Notes: generated from the letters alone by a model not told the origin. 64,000 bases of DNA from Antrodiella citrinella (GCA_004802725.1 SGPM01000007.1:124001-188000), one strand, 5' to 3'; positions 45,409-60,600 are shown, counted from the stretch's first letter. Made by a program: numbers and translations.

Positions 45409-47020
45409 TCATTCTGAATCGCTTTGGTCTCCCAAGAAATCCATGATGGACTTCCGTGCAGTATGCTATAACATGCGACGTGAGTAGTAACTTGTATAGC
45501 AAATTACTCTCACATACCTTAGCGGAAATGTCGGGAATCTCTTCTTCGTCGGACGCATCGTTGCTTGTTTTGTTAGCAAGCCTTCCACCACTATGAGACC
45601 GCTTAGGTCCAGAGACGATTGCTTGTTCAAATCGCTGCACATCCTCTGCAAATAGGGCTTCTTAAACATCTGGGGAAGTGATAATTTTTGGATCGACCTA
45701 CCCAGTTCTTGCTTTAGCTCGCGCTTCTCCTTGATTTTGTTCGCTTGCTCCATACTCATACGACCGTCCATTCCCAAGTCACCAAGGATCTGCTTGAGCC
45801 GTCGAATTTGGGACTTCTCGTCGGGCATATCCTTGAATTCTTTAGCCCACATCTTCCGAACGCCGCATGCGAGCACCAGAGCCTGACGGAGAATTCAAGA
45901 AATGTCGCCATGCAATGACACGCGGACATACCTTCAAACGTTTGATCTGCTGTTCGTCCTTCGAAAGCTCCTCCGCCGGTGCTTTCTTCTTGCGCGGTGC
46001 AGGTTTCTTATCTTCCGACTTCTGTAAAGATACATCAACACGACAACGCCATTCGGTGGCCTCATACACATACTTTCCTGCCCCGTTTGGGTGGTTCGTC
46101 AATAAGTACGGACATGTCGGAATCGCTTTTCTGTGAGCGCACTGTGAGTACCTTAAGATCAAACAACTTATATGGTTCAATTACCTCGCCAGTTTCGGTA
46201 GCCTTCGATTTCCCGGAACTTGCGGAAGTATTGGAAGAGGATTCAACGATCACGGCAGCTTTCGACGATGTCGCAGCAGCCTCCTCCGCGTTGTCGTCTT
46301 CACTAACAACCTGCCTACGACGCTTTTTCGGAGGCTCATCAGATTTAGCAGTGACAGTCTGTAAAGCTACATGAGTTCAGGACAGCGACGAAACACACGA
46401 AGTATAACGTACACTTGGCGCAGACTTCGATGGTCTATCCAGTTGATCCTCATCGTCGCTACTTGGAACGATTGACTACAACGCAGGGATCATAACATCA
46501 GGAATTTTTAAGATGAGAGTAGTGGTTACGCACAGCTGACCGCTTTGGCTTAGCACTCTTCTTGCTCTTCTTCGCAGTGTCTTTGCTGGTTGACTGCACC
46601 GGTTTACGAGGAGCGGTCTTGCGTTCTGTAGACTTCCGCTTCTTCCCTTTCTCTTTTGTTGACGGAGAAGCTCTCGTAGGTTCGTCATCAATTTCTTCGT
46701 CTTCTTCGTCTCCTCCGTTCTTACGAATACGAGTGAGTATGAAGCTACGGACCTAAAACCAACCTACAATAGCAGCATCGAGCATGTTGTTGAACTTCTC
46801 TTTATATCCTAACGCCTTCAACACGCCCGGTTCAAGGCCCATTTCCTTCTCCACAATATCTCTGGCCGAAGCTTTCGTAAAGGATCTGACTTCATGATGA
46901 GCTCTGCGCGGCTCTGAAGAACGACACAAGTACTCACTTCAAGGTGCCATCCCCGTCGACTTTGCGCACAAACGCACATATAGCTTTCTTTACAGCAGCA
47001 AGATCTATTTCAGCCATCAT
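45409..47020 (-). CDS. HIRIP3-like histone chaperone
   Basis: HIRIP3-type proteins bind histone H2A-H2B through a CHZ-like motif. The N-terminus has a DEK_C-like small helical domain: AVKKAICAFVRKVDGDGTLK, ARDIVEKEMGLEPGVLKALG and YKEKFNNMLDAAI. A long Lys/Ser/Glu-rich nuclear segment follows. The C-terminal block is the family signature: DEQQIKRLKALVLACGVRKM, WAKEFKDMPDEKSQIRRLKQ, ILGDLGMDGRMSMEQANKIK and EKRELKQELEDVQRFEQAI. The end reads KSIMDFLGDQSDSE with a TGA at 45409-45411. Two adjacent ATGs (47018-47020, 47015-47017) could start it. It diverges from the RNase H2 gene with 216 bp between starts. Family-level identity is good; the exact exon ends in the low-complexity part are uncertain. 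Confidence 0.8.
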
Positions 47021-47236
47021 AGAGAGATACACAAGAAATCGTGTCCGCAGGAATGAAGGGAAGGAGCCTTGGTGACACGCGTGGGACTGAGACTAGTCAG
47101 GACTCAGGCTAACCGAGTTATCATTTCGAACGCGTGACGAGACAGCACGTGGATCTGTTCAGGGCAGGCGAAAGCGCGTCTGGCAGTGAACCGTCGAACG
47201 CGTTTTTGTGCTTGTTTTGCAGAAACCATCTACACC

Positions 47237-48040
47237 ATGTCGACCGTCTATATCGAATCCACCAAGACATCTCTACCGTCACGAACGCCGTATCTTATGC
47301 CGTTCCACGTCGGTTATTCCGGACCAGCACCAGTATCGACGTACTTCCACGTCAAGTCGGTGCCTCCTCCTACATACGGTGCTGTGAAGGAAGAGACGGA
47401 ATCCAAGCTCAATGAAGCACAGGTCATCACAGACTCACAGGACACTGTCTTGGACAAGGTTCCAGCAAGCGCAAGTGCTTCCACTTTGGAGTCTCTCCCA
47501 GCCATAGCGACGGCCTCTTCGTCAAGTACCCTCGTAGACGAAGCCAGTGCTGCTACAGAGAACATCTCCAAAAATTTCCTCCAGTGTCATTTCACTGCAG
47601 CCTTCAGGGGACGCGCTATGAGCGGGCTGGAGGTAGACCTTCCCCAGGGGTACATCGGCCTCGTGTTACGCGCACCGGGAGCCAACGAGACATCTAGCAG
47701 AAGCAGGAGCGATGAAGAGTTCGTTGGTAGTCGTAGGAAGAGCAGACGAGGCCTTCAATATGCTGTGAAGGAGGAGGAGGCCGCAAAGTCGACGAAGCAA
47801 GGAGATGAGGAGATGCATGATTGGACAGAGGACGCTGAGGAGCCAAGACGATTGTTGCAACCCACTGCGATGTTTTCTTCCTTCATTCTCTGGAATCCGG
47901 ATATTCCAGTTGATGAGGGACGAGATGAGTATATCCGTTCTTTGACGGAATGGACAAGGTTATCTGCCGAGGTGAGCAGATTGATGTTCAAAGCTACATC
48001 TCATTGCTGAAGTTGTATTTAGATCCACCGGTACGAATAA
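47237..48040 (+). CDS. Ribonuclease H2 subunit C (Rnh203-like)
   Basis: Non-catalytic subunit of the RNase H2 complex, which removes ribonucleotides from DNA and RNA from hybrids. Two exons (47237-47971, 48023-48040) give 250 residues. Family blocks are PYLMPFHVGYSGPAPVSTYF near the start, LQCHFTAAFRGRAMSGLEVD and LPQGYIGLVLRAPG in the middle, and FSSFILWNPDIPVDEGRDEY with SLTEWTRLSAEIHRYE at the end. The segment between the first two blocks is Ser/Ala-rich and probably disordered, and an Arg/Glu-rich insert lies around 47690-47850. The start at 47237 follows a good purine context (ACACCATG). The domain is strongly supported. The gene shares a 216-bp divergent promoter with the HIRIP3-like gene. 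Confidence 0.88.
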
Positions 48041-48570
48041 TATTAGAACAAGATACCGCTCCTTCGTGGCATTACCAACGTTGCGGCGGAGCAAGATCTA
48101 CCCGTTGCACCGACATTCTTGAACTTTGGAAACCTATCGTGTCATCTGTAATATGTAAGCAGTCTGTCTCCTCAGTATGCTACGACTCCGCCTCACCACT
48201 GTCTAGGTATGTTGTACTCCTCGCCTGCAGTTGCTCTTTCTTCTGCCTCATTCACATCACATCTACGAGGTCGTGGGCATCGGCGCTGTGAGCCTTTGTC
48301 AATTAATTCGAGCGCACATCGTCGTCGTTCTTGTTCGCTGCCTGAGTGAAGTCTTCCTCGATCGGACATTCCTTCGTGTCAAACGTCCAGGCAAGAACGA
48401 CGTCAACCAGTCATGGTGGACCGCACTAGCTGCGCCATATAGGCACGCGCACACGGCGCGAATCATGTACAGGTTTTATACTGACGCTCATTCCGTATAA
48501 ATAGGACTCGTCTCACTCATGCATATGCATGGTGTTTCGCCTTACTCACTAGCCCTAGATTTGCGCAAAG
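48041..48570. other. Intergenic region upstream of the decayed SDR
   Basis: Contains the RNase H2 subunit 3' end and the retained promoter of the SDR pseudogene, with a TATA box at 48496. No gene seen. Confidence 0.5.
48496..48503 (+). promoter_or_regulatory. TATA box upstream of the SDR pseudogene
   Basis: TATAAATA, 68 bp before the ATG at 48571. The promoter motif survives although the coding part has decayed. Confidence 0.5.
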
Positions 48571-49220
48571 ATGGGTATCAAAGCATCTCGGTCGAAACGA
48601 TCCACAGTCAGGACAGAGACTACGGCGCAGCCGCAGCGTCATGATCGTGCTCACCTTGGTTTGCCGAGATCGAGAGAGCTTGTCTGGCTTATCACAGGTA
48701 TGTTCTGGATTTGAACTTTGCGGATGATTGTTTGTCGCCTTACCAGTGATAATTATAGGACCTTCCTCTGTATTCGCGCGTCGCCTGATTGACTCTCTCG
48801 TGGCCCAAGGAGACAAGATTGTTGCCGTTGGATGGAACACAGACAAGCTCCAGGATCTTCCTCAAAACGACCAGGTAAAGGTCATGCAGCTGGACCTAGC
48901 GGAAGGTCTTCCTATCTTGGAATTGAAAATTGCGGAGGCCGTTGGGCTGTTTGGGCGGATCGACGTGTTATTGCTGCAACACGGTGGCATCTCGGTGCAA
49001 GCAATAGCCCGGGAGGGCAGGTTCGTGACTGCCCGTGCTATTTTTAGTACGCGTAATTGACACCTTGCCTTACAGCACCTCCGACAGAGTGAAGAAGAAA
49101 CATAGCACCCATGTCCATGGCGTGCTGGACTTGACCAACGCTGTGCTACCTCATATGAGAATGCAACAGAGCGGGACGATCGTGCTCATTGGAAGTCGGT
49201 CAAGCTGGAGAAAAAAATTT
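48571..49220 (+). pseudogene. Decayed short-chain dehydrogenase/reductase (SDR), tandem copy 1
   Basis: The N-terminal half is colinear with the intact SDR 1.7 kb downstream: LVWLITGPSSVFARRLIDSL, GDKIVAVGWNTDKLQDLPQN, EAVGLFGRIDVLL and TNAVLPHMRMQQSGTIVLIG all have close counterparts. Key positions are damaged: the dinucleotide loop reads TGPSS where the paralogue has TGASS, and the NNAG motif is replaced by LQHGG. Similarity stops after the SRSSW block at about 49220, so the catalytic Tyr-x3-Lys half is missing. Splice sites of the first intron survive. It could still be transcribed from the TATA box at 48496, but no active enzyme is expected. Type is inferred by comparison within the window. 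Confidence 0.75.
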
Positions 49221-50247
49221 GCGGCACGTTGTTCACCAGTTCCTCTTCTAGACACGCTGATCCTGACTGAGTTTCTATACAATAGACTGTCGGTAGGTCA
49301 TGCCTCAGCGTCTCGTCGATGTCATGTACTCATGATGTGGATAGCTCATTATGCTTCCTGTTGTAACAGGTGAGTCACTCAACCTTATTTCAACCACTTG
49401 GTATGAGCTGACCGTCAAGCCGAACCGCTAGTCATCAGAAGGACGTTGTCCGTCGGATTTCCCCTCATCTCGCAGTGGATCCTCGCGGTCGACCTCGCAG
49501 ACTCGGAGTGCCTCAACCCGGAAGGTCTGTCAAGCGATCGAGCTGATACTATGGTGCGTGGAGGCTGTGGTATATCATGATCTCATGATCTCATTAGAGC
49601 TGACTCGTGTCAGAGTCACTCAAAGCGAGCAGGTGTATCATACCCGGCTTGCATCAAACAACACCATTTGTAGTCCACTACTGTGTGCGGCCACTCGAGG
49701 ATGGATTGCGCGGCAATGCTTCAGACTGATTGGTCCATAAGTTCAAAATGAGCTACTTGCATACTATGGGTATGTTTTGCGACTCGATTGCAACCAGTTT
49801 AACCAAGCAAAAATCAGAACTGTACAATTCAAAATCTGGAACACACAGCCCTTAGTGCCTGACTGTCTGGTAGGCGGCAGATCGGTTTTTTTATTATAAC
49901 TTCACCTCATAACGTTGTAGCACAGAAGATCTTTACGGATGAGTTTACGTGACTCCGAGTTCAACGTTCAATGCTTAAACTCCTTGCGAGAGTACCTTTT
50001 CCTCCAATGAGTGTTTACTGGCATGATGATCGTGCAACAACCGGATAAGATGCAGAAACAATGCGCGCCACTGATGCTCCGTACTATCATAGTCTGATAC
50101 TATCATGACCGTGACCCACTAGTCGCCTGGTGTTCTTGACCACTGGAGATAGAAGGAGATAGACCAATCTCCGACCCTTATATCAGGCTCAGAACTCTAG
50201 TGAAGCTTAAGCTTGTCACCTAGCAATTGCGTCCGAATTGCGTCGCA
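49221..50247. other. Spacer between the SDR copies
   Basis: About 1 kb with no recognisable remnant of the missing SDR half and no other gene. A TATATC-like motif at about 50175 may be the promoter of the intact copy. Confidence 0.45.
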
Positions 50248-51482
50248 ATGGGTGCTGTGACTTCACTACTGGGGCGCTTTCGGGATGAGTCGGAGACAAC
50301 CGCTGCAGCGATGTCGCAGCCTGGTTTCGACACAGAATTTAAGGGTGAGAAGGGTACTGGTCAACTTGTCTGGCTCATAACGGGTGCGTTCTTTGTGTTT
50401 AATTGACTATTGCATATACTGAAGTGTCTCTAGGTGCATCATCCATCCTGGCACGTCGCTTGATCGACTCTTTGCTCGCGCGGGGAGACAAGATCATAGC
50501 TACAGGACGAAGCACGGACAAGCTGCAGGATCTCCCTAAGAGCGACCGGCTGAGGATAATGCAGTTGGACGTCACGGACGGCTTGTCTGCTCTCAAATTG
50601 AGAATGGAAGAAGCAATCCAGTTGTTTGGACGGATCAACGTCCTTGTGAACAACGCTGGCATTTCTGTGAAGGCGATTGTAGAGGAAGGAGGGTGCGTAG
50701 ACATGTCATTTCGCCTTGACTGCGTGGTTGATGATGTGATTAAGCTCAGACAAGCTGAAGAAGCAGTTTGACACCAATGTATACGGTCTGCTGGATGTCA
50801 CCAACGCGGTTTTGCCTCACATGAGGTCGCGTAGGAGCGGGACCATTGTACTCATAGGAAGTCGGTCTAGCTGGAGGACTGAAATTCCGGTGCGTGATTA
50901 TGCATGCCTACAAATATGGCTATACTAAAGCAGGTTTCCCGTATTTTAGACCGTTTGTAAGTCGCACGCGCACTCCCGTGTATGAGAGACAAGTTCTGAC
51001 ATGAACGATATAGTTGAATATTCTACGTCCAAGGCTGCCGTTCGTGGTGAGTTGTTCTGTGCCCCTACTGTGCGCCCTCATGTCTCACACAAATTACGCA
51101 AGTTATTGGCGAGACGCTCTCAGTCGAAATCGCGCCCTTCTCCATTCGAGTTCTCATAGTCGAACCCGCCGATTTCCTCACCAACGGGTCCGTCAAAACG
51201 CCAGTCTACGAAGACAACAAGATTTCCGACTACGACGAGCAGCGTAAAACTGCCAAGCATCGTATCGAGGTAATCGAACCCAAGAATGACCCAGCGAAGG
51301 GGATGGAAATACTGGCGGATGTCGTCAGAGGTGAGGGGAAAGCGGCTGGCAAGAAATGGCCATTGTACTTGCCTTTGGGTCCCGAAGCTGAGCAAGGCAT
51401 CCGAGAGAAGATGAAGTTGCTGCAAGATGTGCTAGATGAGTGGGGTCCTATTATAGGGGATACGAGGATAGATGAATCCTAG
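50248..51482 (+). CDS. Short-chain dehydrogenase/reductase (SDR), intact tandem copy 2
   Basis: NAD(P)-dependent oxidoreductase of unknown substrate, roughly 320 residues. The Rossmann start is LVWLITGASSILARRLIDSL, then GDKIIATGRSTDKLQDLPKS and RLRIMQLDVTDG. NNAG is present (NVLVNNAGISVKAIVEEG), and the catalytic Tyr-x3-Lys occurs in EYSTSKAAV. The tail reads ADFLTNGSVKTPVYEDNKIS and ends RIDES at a TAG (51480-51482). The cofactor loop lacks the usual Gly-x-Gly after TGASS (here TGASSILA), which may change cofactor binding. The active-site region is assembled through a 7-nt exon, 50950-50956. An N-terminal extension of about 40 residues precedes the domain. Intact apart from the unusual loop. 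Confidence 0.87.
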
Positions 51483-51670
51483 ACTGGTTCAAGATCTGGT
51501 GAAGTATCTGTATGCAGTATGTGATACAAGGCTAGAAGGTATACAATAGTACAATAATTGATAAGTGGCTGGTGTTGTATCCGTGTATTGAAGAGTTCGT
51601 GAATTATGAAATCGCGCGACTACGCGCCCGGTAAGACTAGATAAAAGGAAAGTAAAGAAAAAGATGAGAG

Positions 51671-52854
51671 TCAGGATAAGCGTGCCGAAGCAACGACGCC
51701 AGTTGCATTCCTACCTGGCATCAACGCGTTGTGCAGCAACTCTCTACACGTCCGCACGCGCTCCCTCCTACCCACAAACCAAGAACTTGCATCGGATGGA
51801 ACCGCCAGCGGCATGCCAATCAACCCGCGATCTTGTGCAACGCGCACCGTGCCAACCAGGGCATCCAACTCGGCTTCGGAGTCGACGTCGTCAAAGTTCT
51901 CGTCTTCATCCGGTTTGGACGCAACTGGACCGACACCAGGTACAGTGGGTGCGGTCGTGGTAGTTGTCGCAGTTGCGGCCTTCTTGTTCTTCTTTGGTCC
52001 CGCACCGGCAGCAGCAGATGCTTGTTTCTTCGACGAATCCACTCCAGCAGCAGCAGCAGCGTCCATCTGCTGTTTCTTTTTCTCCGCCTTCTCCTTCTCC
52101 TTCCGATCTTTCCGTTCCTGCTTCGTCTCGCGCTTCACGGGTTCCACAAAGTTCGGATTGTTCAGACGATTCCAATCAAGAAGGAGTTCGTCATACGGGC
52201 GTGAGCGACCCTGGACAGCCCGCTTGGCTCCCATGGAATGCGACTTGCAAGTGAGGGAGCGAGAACACGGGAGGTTTTTGTCGTTGATGACACCGCATTG
52301 TTTGTCATAGTCGACAGGTCCCTTCATCCGACCTTTGGTCACCTTAGTAGCAGGCTTCTTCTTCTTAGGTGCCGAAGGATCCTCCGGAGTAGGTTCATCG
52401 TCCTCCGCCTTGCGCTTCTTCCCTAGGGTGATATCTGTAGGTAAATGCACATTAGACCCGACAATATTAGCACAGAGTTGAGTGATTGCTCGCCAGGAAT
52501 GACACCCGCCTTGCCTTTAGCGCCTTTCTTCCCACCAGCACGAATCTTAGCACAGTTGTCTACATGACAATCATGTCAGACATGCAGACCATGGGAGCAT
52601 AATAACCGGAACACACCTGCATGGTCCGCCATAGCACTCCGCAGAACCGGCTTTCCGCAATCCTTGCATTTCACTACCCCAGTGTTCTGTTTGAGTGGTT
52701 CCGCCCCGAACGTCTTCATGTCGAGAGCGGTTAACCATTGTGTGGGAGGTGCGATCTCCGATGCGCCCGGCGGAGGTGGTGTTGTTGGCAGCACGTCGTC
52801 CCATGAGAATGGTTGAGGAGACCCAGAAAGACTTGGTTTGAGTTTGACCGGCAT
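51671..52854 (-). CDS. SGF73: SAGA complex subunit Sgf73 (SCA7 domain)
   Basis: Anchors the deubiquitinase module to SAGA; the human counterpart is ataxin-7. The protein starts MPVKLKPSLSGSPQPFSWDD, then a small zinc-finger-like block, VVKCKDCGKPVLRSAMADHA followed by DNCAKIRAG, as in the Sgf73 N-terminus. The SCA7 domain lies in the middle: GRMKGPVDYDKQCGVINDKN, LPCSRSLTCKSHSMGAKRAV and GRSRPYDELLLDWNRL. The C-terminal part has Lys/Glu and Ala/Thr-rich runs and ends GRNATGVVASARLS. An in-frame ATG at 52950 would add 32 residues; I prefer 52854 because MPVKLKPSLSGS is a more typical start. It diverges from the NBP35 gene with about 280 bp between. Confidence 0.88.
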
Positions 52855-53131
52855 GCTGCCTGGTCCGTAATCATCAAAGAAAGTGAATCGAAAGTTGGAT
52901 AGTGGCGGCTCAGAACAAGTTGTGATTCGCCTCGTTGGCGCCCCACACATTACTCAAACGGGAAATTGTCATCTAAATATGGGAATTGTCGTAGCTTTAG
53001 ATGCGTTGGACAAAGATAAGATAAGATGTTCCGCTGACTAAACTCTAGGGAAAGTCTGGACAACCTTGGATTGACCCCACTCACCGTCTTGTGCCATCTC
53101 ACCTCCTCACATTTCGAAGGCGAACTCTGCC

Positions 53132-54297
53132 ATGATCGCTCTACAGCAGGCTTCTGCGATACCAGATGTCCTTTCTGTCCCAAGCAATGCCCCAGAGCAC
53201 TGTCCAGTGAGCAAACGAATGCATTCTTATTCAGCAGCATAGATTCTGATGCTGATGGTCTCGTAGGGCACGGAATCTGAACAAGCTGGAAAGGCTGATG
53301 CATGTGCGGGATGTGCGAACCAGGAGATCTGTGCTTCAGGGCAGACCAAAGGTCCTGATCCAGCACTTCCGTTCGTGCGGGAGCGGATGTCGAACGTGAA
53401 GCACAAGATCCTTGTGCTTTCTGGGAAGGGCGGTGTTGGAAAGTCGACGTTTACAGCGCAGCTGGGATGGGCATTTGCAGCGGATGAGGATTTACAGGTA
53501 CCTCGATTGCTGTCTTCATTGCCTCGTGTTTACTTACGAGTCTCACTTCCACAGACTGGAATTATGGATGTAGACATATGCGGACCCTCAATACCCACTA
53601 TCTTCGGAATTGCAAATGAACAGATACACTCTTCGTCTTCAGGATGGTCACCCGTTTACGTGCAGGACAATCTAGGAGTCATGTCCGTGGGGTTCATGCT
53701 CCCCTCCGCTCGCGACGCAGTGATGTGGCGAGGTCCCAAGAAGAATGGACTCATCTCCCAATTCCTCAAAGACGTCGACTGGGGCACTCTTGACTATTTA
53801 GTCATCGACACGCCGCCCGGTACGTCAGATGAGCACCTCAGCATCGTCTCGTACCTCCGTGAAAGCGGTATCGACGGCGCGGTCTTGATCACGACACCGC
53901 AGGAAGTTGCGCTTCAGGACGTCCGGCGAGAAATCAACTTCTGCAATAAAGTTGGGATCAAGGTGCTAGGCCTGGTGGAGAATATGTCTGGCTTCGTCTG
54001 CCCCAGCTGCAAGGGCGAGTCGCAGATCTTCAAGGCCAGCACGGGAGGCGGAAGGAAGTTGGCGGAGGAGATGGGTGTAGAGTTCCTTGGCGCTGTACCT
54101 CTGGACCCTCGGATAGGAAAGAGTGCAGATTACGGTGTTAGTTTCCTAGATGAATACCCCGACAGTCCTGCAACCACAGCATACCTTGATATCATCGACA
54201 GTAAGTATCCCTCTTGCTCACACCTGACCAAGCTAATGCTGAACTACCTGCAGAGATCAAGGCGCAACTTGGAAACGACAACGACGAATCATCGTAG
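53132..54297 (+). CDS. NBP35: Cytosolic iron-sulfur cluster assembly scaffold Nbp35
   Basis: P-loop NTPase scaffold that builds 4Fe-4S clusters with Cfd1 in the cytosol. Four exons (53132-53206, 53267-53497, 53555-54200, 54254-54297) give 331 residues, a normal Nbp35 length. The N-terminal ferredoxin-like cluster is split over the first intron: EHCP then [20 protein letters not shown] and IC, giving four Cys. The P-loop is [23 protein letters not shown]-type motifs follow: [36 protein letters not shown] and the C-terminal cluster motif [10 protein letters not shown]. The four N-terminal cysteines distinguish it from Cfd1. The downstream frame start [15 protein letters not shown] lacks this part, so the upstream exons are required. 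Confidence 0.95.
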
Positions 54298-54460
54298 TCG
54301 TCGCCCACCCGTCGATCTGCATTGTATCCATATTACTACATCTTTCCTTGTATCTGTATGAGTACATGGGGCTTTGGAGCAGTTGTTACCGTCATGCGTA
54401 TAAAGCCCTTCTATGTTTGTCTATGTCTTCTAGATCGTCCACGTACCCGACCCTCCCTAC

Positions 54461-57198
<2,738 letters not shown>

Positions 57199-57648
57199 CC
57201 TTCGCGTTTAACGAAAGGAGGCTTCGGTATCGGCGAGACAAGCAGCAGACAAGGTGTAACGATGAACTAGATGTTGGAAAGAATGAGGATTGACTGTATG
57301 TAGTTGTAGGTAGATCAAGTCGAAGCGGTGCTTAGAGAGATAAGCATGATCGTCGCCTTGTTCGGCTAAGGCATCTCCTGCTCCGGCCCACCACTACCGG
57401 GTACAAGAAACAAAAGAATGTCAAGAAATGAGAATAGGTCCTACGCAAATCATGGTATGGAAACATAAACTAAACAGCAAGTACATTATGTACACGTCGA
57501 CACTGACAGCAAATAACGATATCATCGCCGCTAGACCTTTACACTTCCAAGTTCCTCCTGCATCCACTAGCAAATTACTGGATACACAGCACCTCGGCAC
57601 ACAAACCAAACAAACTCTGTCCTTCCAATCGCACACGACGACCTTGCA
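57199..57648. other. Intergenic region between MAPK and Zn2Cys6 genes
   Basis: MAPK promoter and 3' region of the downstream-lying Zn2Cys6 gene, about 450 bp. No gene seen. Confidence 0.5.
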
Positions 57649-60600
57649 TTAGGCAGCAGCATCGTCCATGAGCCCTTCGATGAACGATTTCCAGATGTGC
57701 TGTCGGTTCGGTGCATTTGGAGTACCAGGGAACTCTGGTCGTACCTGGACGCGTGCGTCCGAAGGTGCGCCGAACCCATACTCGTAGTATCCCAAGGAAC
57801 CCAAATGGTGCATGGACTGATCCATCATGTTGTTCGAGGTCGATTGCAGCGAAGACAAATAGGCTGACTGCATGGGTGTTGTCTGGATACCATGCATCGA
57901 TGCATCATACTGCATAGGGATCTGATTGGCCATGCTGTCCGTTGGGATCTCCGCGGGCACGGGATCCCTCGCGCGTTCATACGATGTCTGCGGGCCCAGA
58001 ACGAAATGTTGCGGCGCCTTGGGCGACTGTGAGCTTCGCGAGTGCCCCGAACTATGCGATGTACCGGGCGAATCAGCAGCTGTTGTTGGATGATTCACAA
58101 CGCCATGTGCTCCTCCCAAAATACCCAATGCATCCCCGCATGTATCCCAGTCACTCGGAGAAGGTTCTGTAACACCACGAGAGGATCCGGGAGCGTGGAA
58201 GGCGGTGAAGGCCTCCCTGGCGCGTCTCTTGAGCTTCGCAAGAACGTACTGCGCATGATTCAGCGGACAGATTCAGGCGTAAGACGATGAGCTACTCACC
58301 ATGCTCTTCGGAGGACGACAAAGTACTGAACCTTCTTCGTAGAATGATGCAGCGTTGTTCAGCTCCATTAATGCCTCTTGCGCAAAGGAGCATCCAGGGC
58401 TGCCGTAAACTAGGGTCGATAAAACAATCTGTCGGGGCGCTGTCAGTGACGGGAAACCTGGTCGACCCTCAAGCTGCTTTTACTCACGCATGATGAGAAT
58501 ATGCACGACCAGAAGTACCAGAAGCGACCGAGTGGCTCGGCGTGCACCAGGTATAACCCTCTGAGCGCAACGCACATTCGACGTGCACTGCGGTACGATG
58601 CTACGACCGAGGGACTGAACTTGTGCGATAAAGGGTTCACAGGGTCGTCGCGCAACGCAATAGCGAAAAAGCTGCGATGCAGGTACAGCAAATCTGCGGA
58701 AGGAGTTAGCAACAAAGCCTCGACTCGAAAAAACAAAAGCCACTTACTAGCTTCCTTCATGAATATACAATTGCATTGCTGCATGGCCAGTCGGGCGTTT
58801 GACGACCATGGTAACCCTTCTCCACCCTGCAAGGACACCTGGAGCTTGGAAGGAATGACAAAAGTGCGGATTTTGCGGTCCAATTCCATCAAAACCTCGT
58901 AAGATACACTGCCGGGACTGAACGCATGCTTCAGTGTCCACGGCAGGCATGCAGCAGTATACCTGTACTTCCAAGCGTGGACTACATAAGGATGTTGTCA
59001 GTAATGATAAGAGGCGGACTTCGCGTATATACACTTACACCCGAGCTCATTCCCAGATATCGCGGGATCTGCATCATTGTCAGGGAACTTGCAGGCTGTA
59101 TCTTCGAGGTAGATAGACGGAGGGCGGCCCATGATAAACGCCTACGCAGAAAGTGATTAGACCTCGGTAGAATTACGACCCAACGGAACTTACATTCCAG
59201 GAACTCCAAGTGTAGATTTCCCAAAACAGCGTCCTCCGTCGTTGGATCTCCTCCTTCTCTAGGTTCCATGCGGAACCGTCGTATTCTATTGAAACATATC
59301 AGGTCCCGTCTCAGCGGTAAACACGCATCACTTACGCAGACCCATCTGTATGGAAATTGAATGTAAGGGAAGGAACGTTCCGTTAAACAATCAAAATCAC
59401 GCACCACTTGGGCCACTCTAACACAGATACCGAATATCAGCCAACAATCCTCGGCTGCTGTCCTGACTGTCGTGTTCAGAAATCTGACAATCAGGTAGAA
59501 GGACTGCACGGTCGAGCAGGTGACGCCGCGTGTGATTGGTTCCAAAGCGACCAACGCGCATGCCAGTGAGTGGTATTGCTCCTGAACCAGAGACGCGGCA
59601 GTCTCACGGCTGAAGGCGAGGCCTTGTGCCATAATGGAGAAGAAGACGGACAGCTTGTGGGGATGTATCGAGTCAATGATAGGGTAACTGGACCCATATA
59701 TCAGGTTCAGAATCTCCTCGATCTCCCTTCGGAGGACGGGTGTAAATCTAGGAAAAGTAATGTCACGACCTGGAGTTAAAAGGAAGTCACAAAGAAACTG
59801 CTTACTGCCATGCATCCATTTCGAAATACAAGTCTGCTAGTTCTTGCGCCCTGTCGCGTGGTGGGAAGAACGGTAGGAAGATGGACTTGTCGTACGGACA
59901 ATCCCGAATGCCCAAGGGGAATGCGTAGACCAACTGTAGGATTTCTTCCGGGACGCCGAGATACTTTGGATCCCGTAGGCGTTCGATAACACCTTCTGTG
60001 CCGTCCCCCTGTAAAGACACTTGAGCCCATGCTCGATGCTGAATGCATAAGCTCACATACCGGTAACAGTGTGCTCAAATACTGAAAGTGTGGTCAGGAA
60101 TTTACGGGCCACTACATACATACCGACACTTACCTCTGAGGATGACGTGCTCCCATAATACTTCGTGCCACCTTCCGTATGAATATTGATAGCTAACGAG
60201 CCTACTGCGTCCACAAGATTCGGCAATTGGTCTTCAAGAGGAGCATCTGGTTCGCGACTAGAATTCTCCAAAATTCGTGAGGTACCCGTTGAGGCAGAAC
60301 TTGCAAGTCTTAGGTTTTGTTGCGTATCCGCAAGCTGCTTCTCAAGCTCTGCAATACGAGCAGTCATAGTCTTGACTTGCTCGCCAAGTTTTTCCGCGCG
60401 GGCTTGAAGCACCCTTGTGACGATATCAGAACACGAGAGCGACATTTCGAGAACAGAGAAGAACAACGCACTTGTTCCCCTTGGTGGCCATCAACGTTCC
60501 TGCATGAAGCGATGGTTAAATATATGCTTATCATGACCCACAACTACTCACCATCTGGACATATGGCTGCGCATCCTCTCCTCACGCACGCTTGACAGGG

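Noticed and set aside
51729..52310. 193-codon plus-strand frame, Ser/Phe-rich
   Set aside because: Antisense shadow of the Lys/Ala-rich part of SGF73; composition follows from the other strand.
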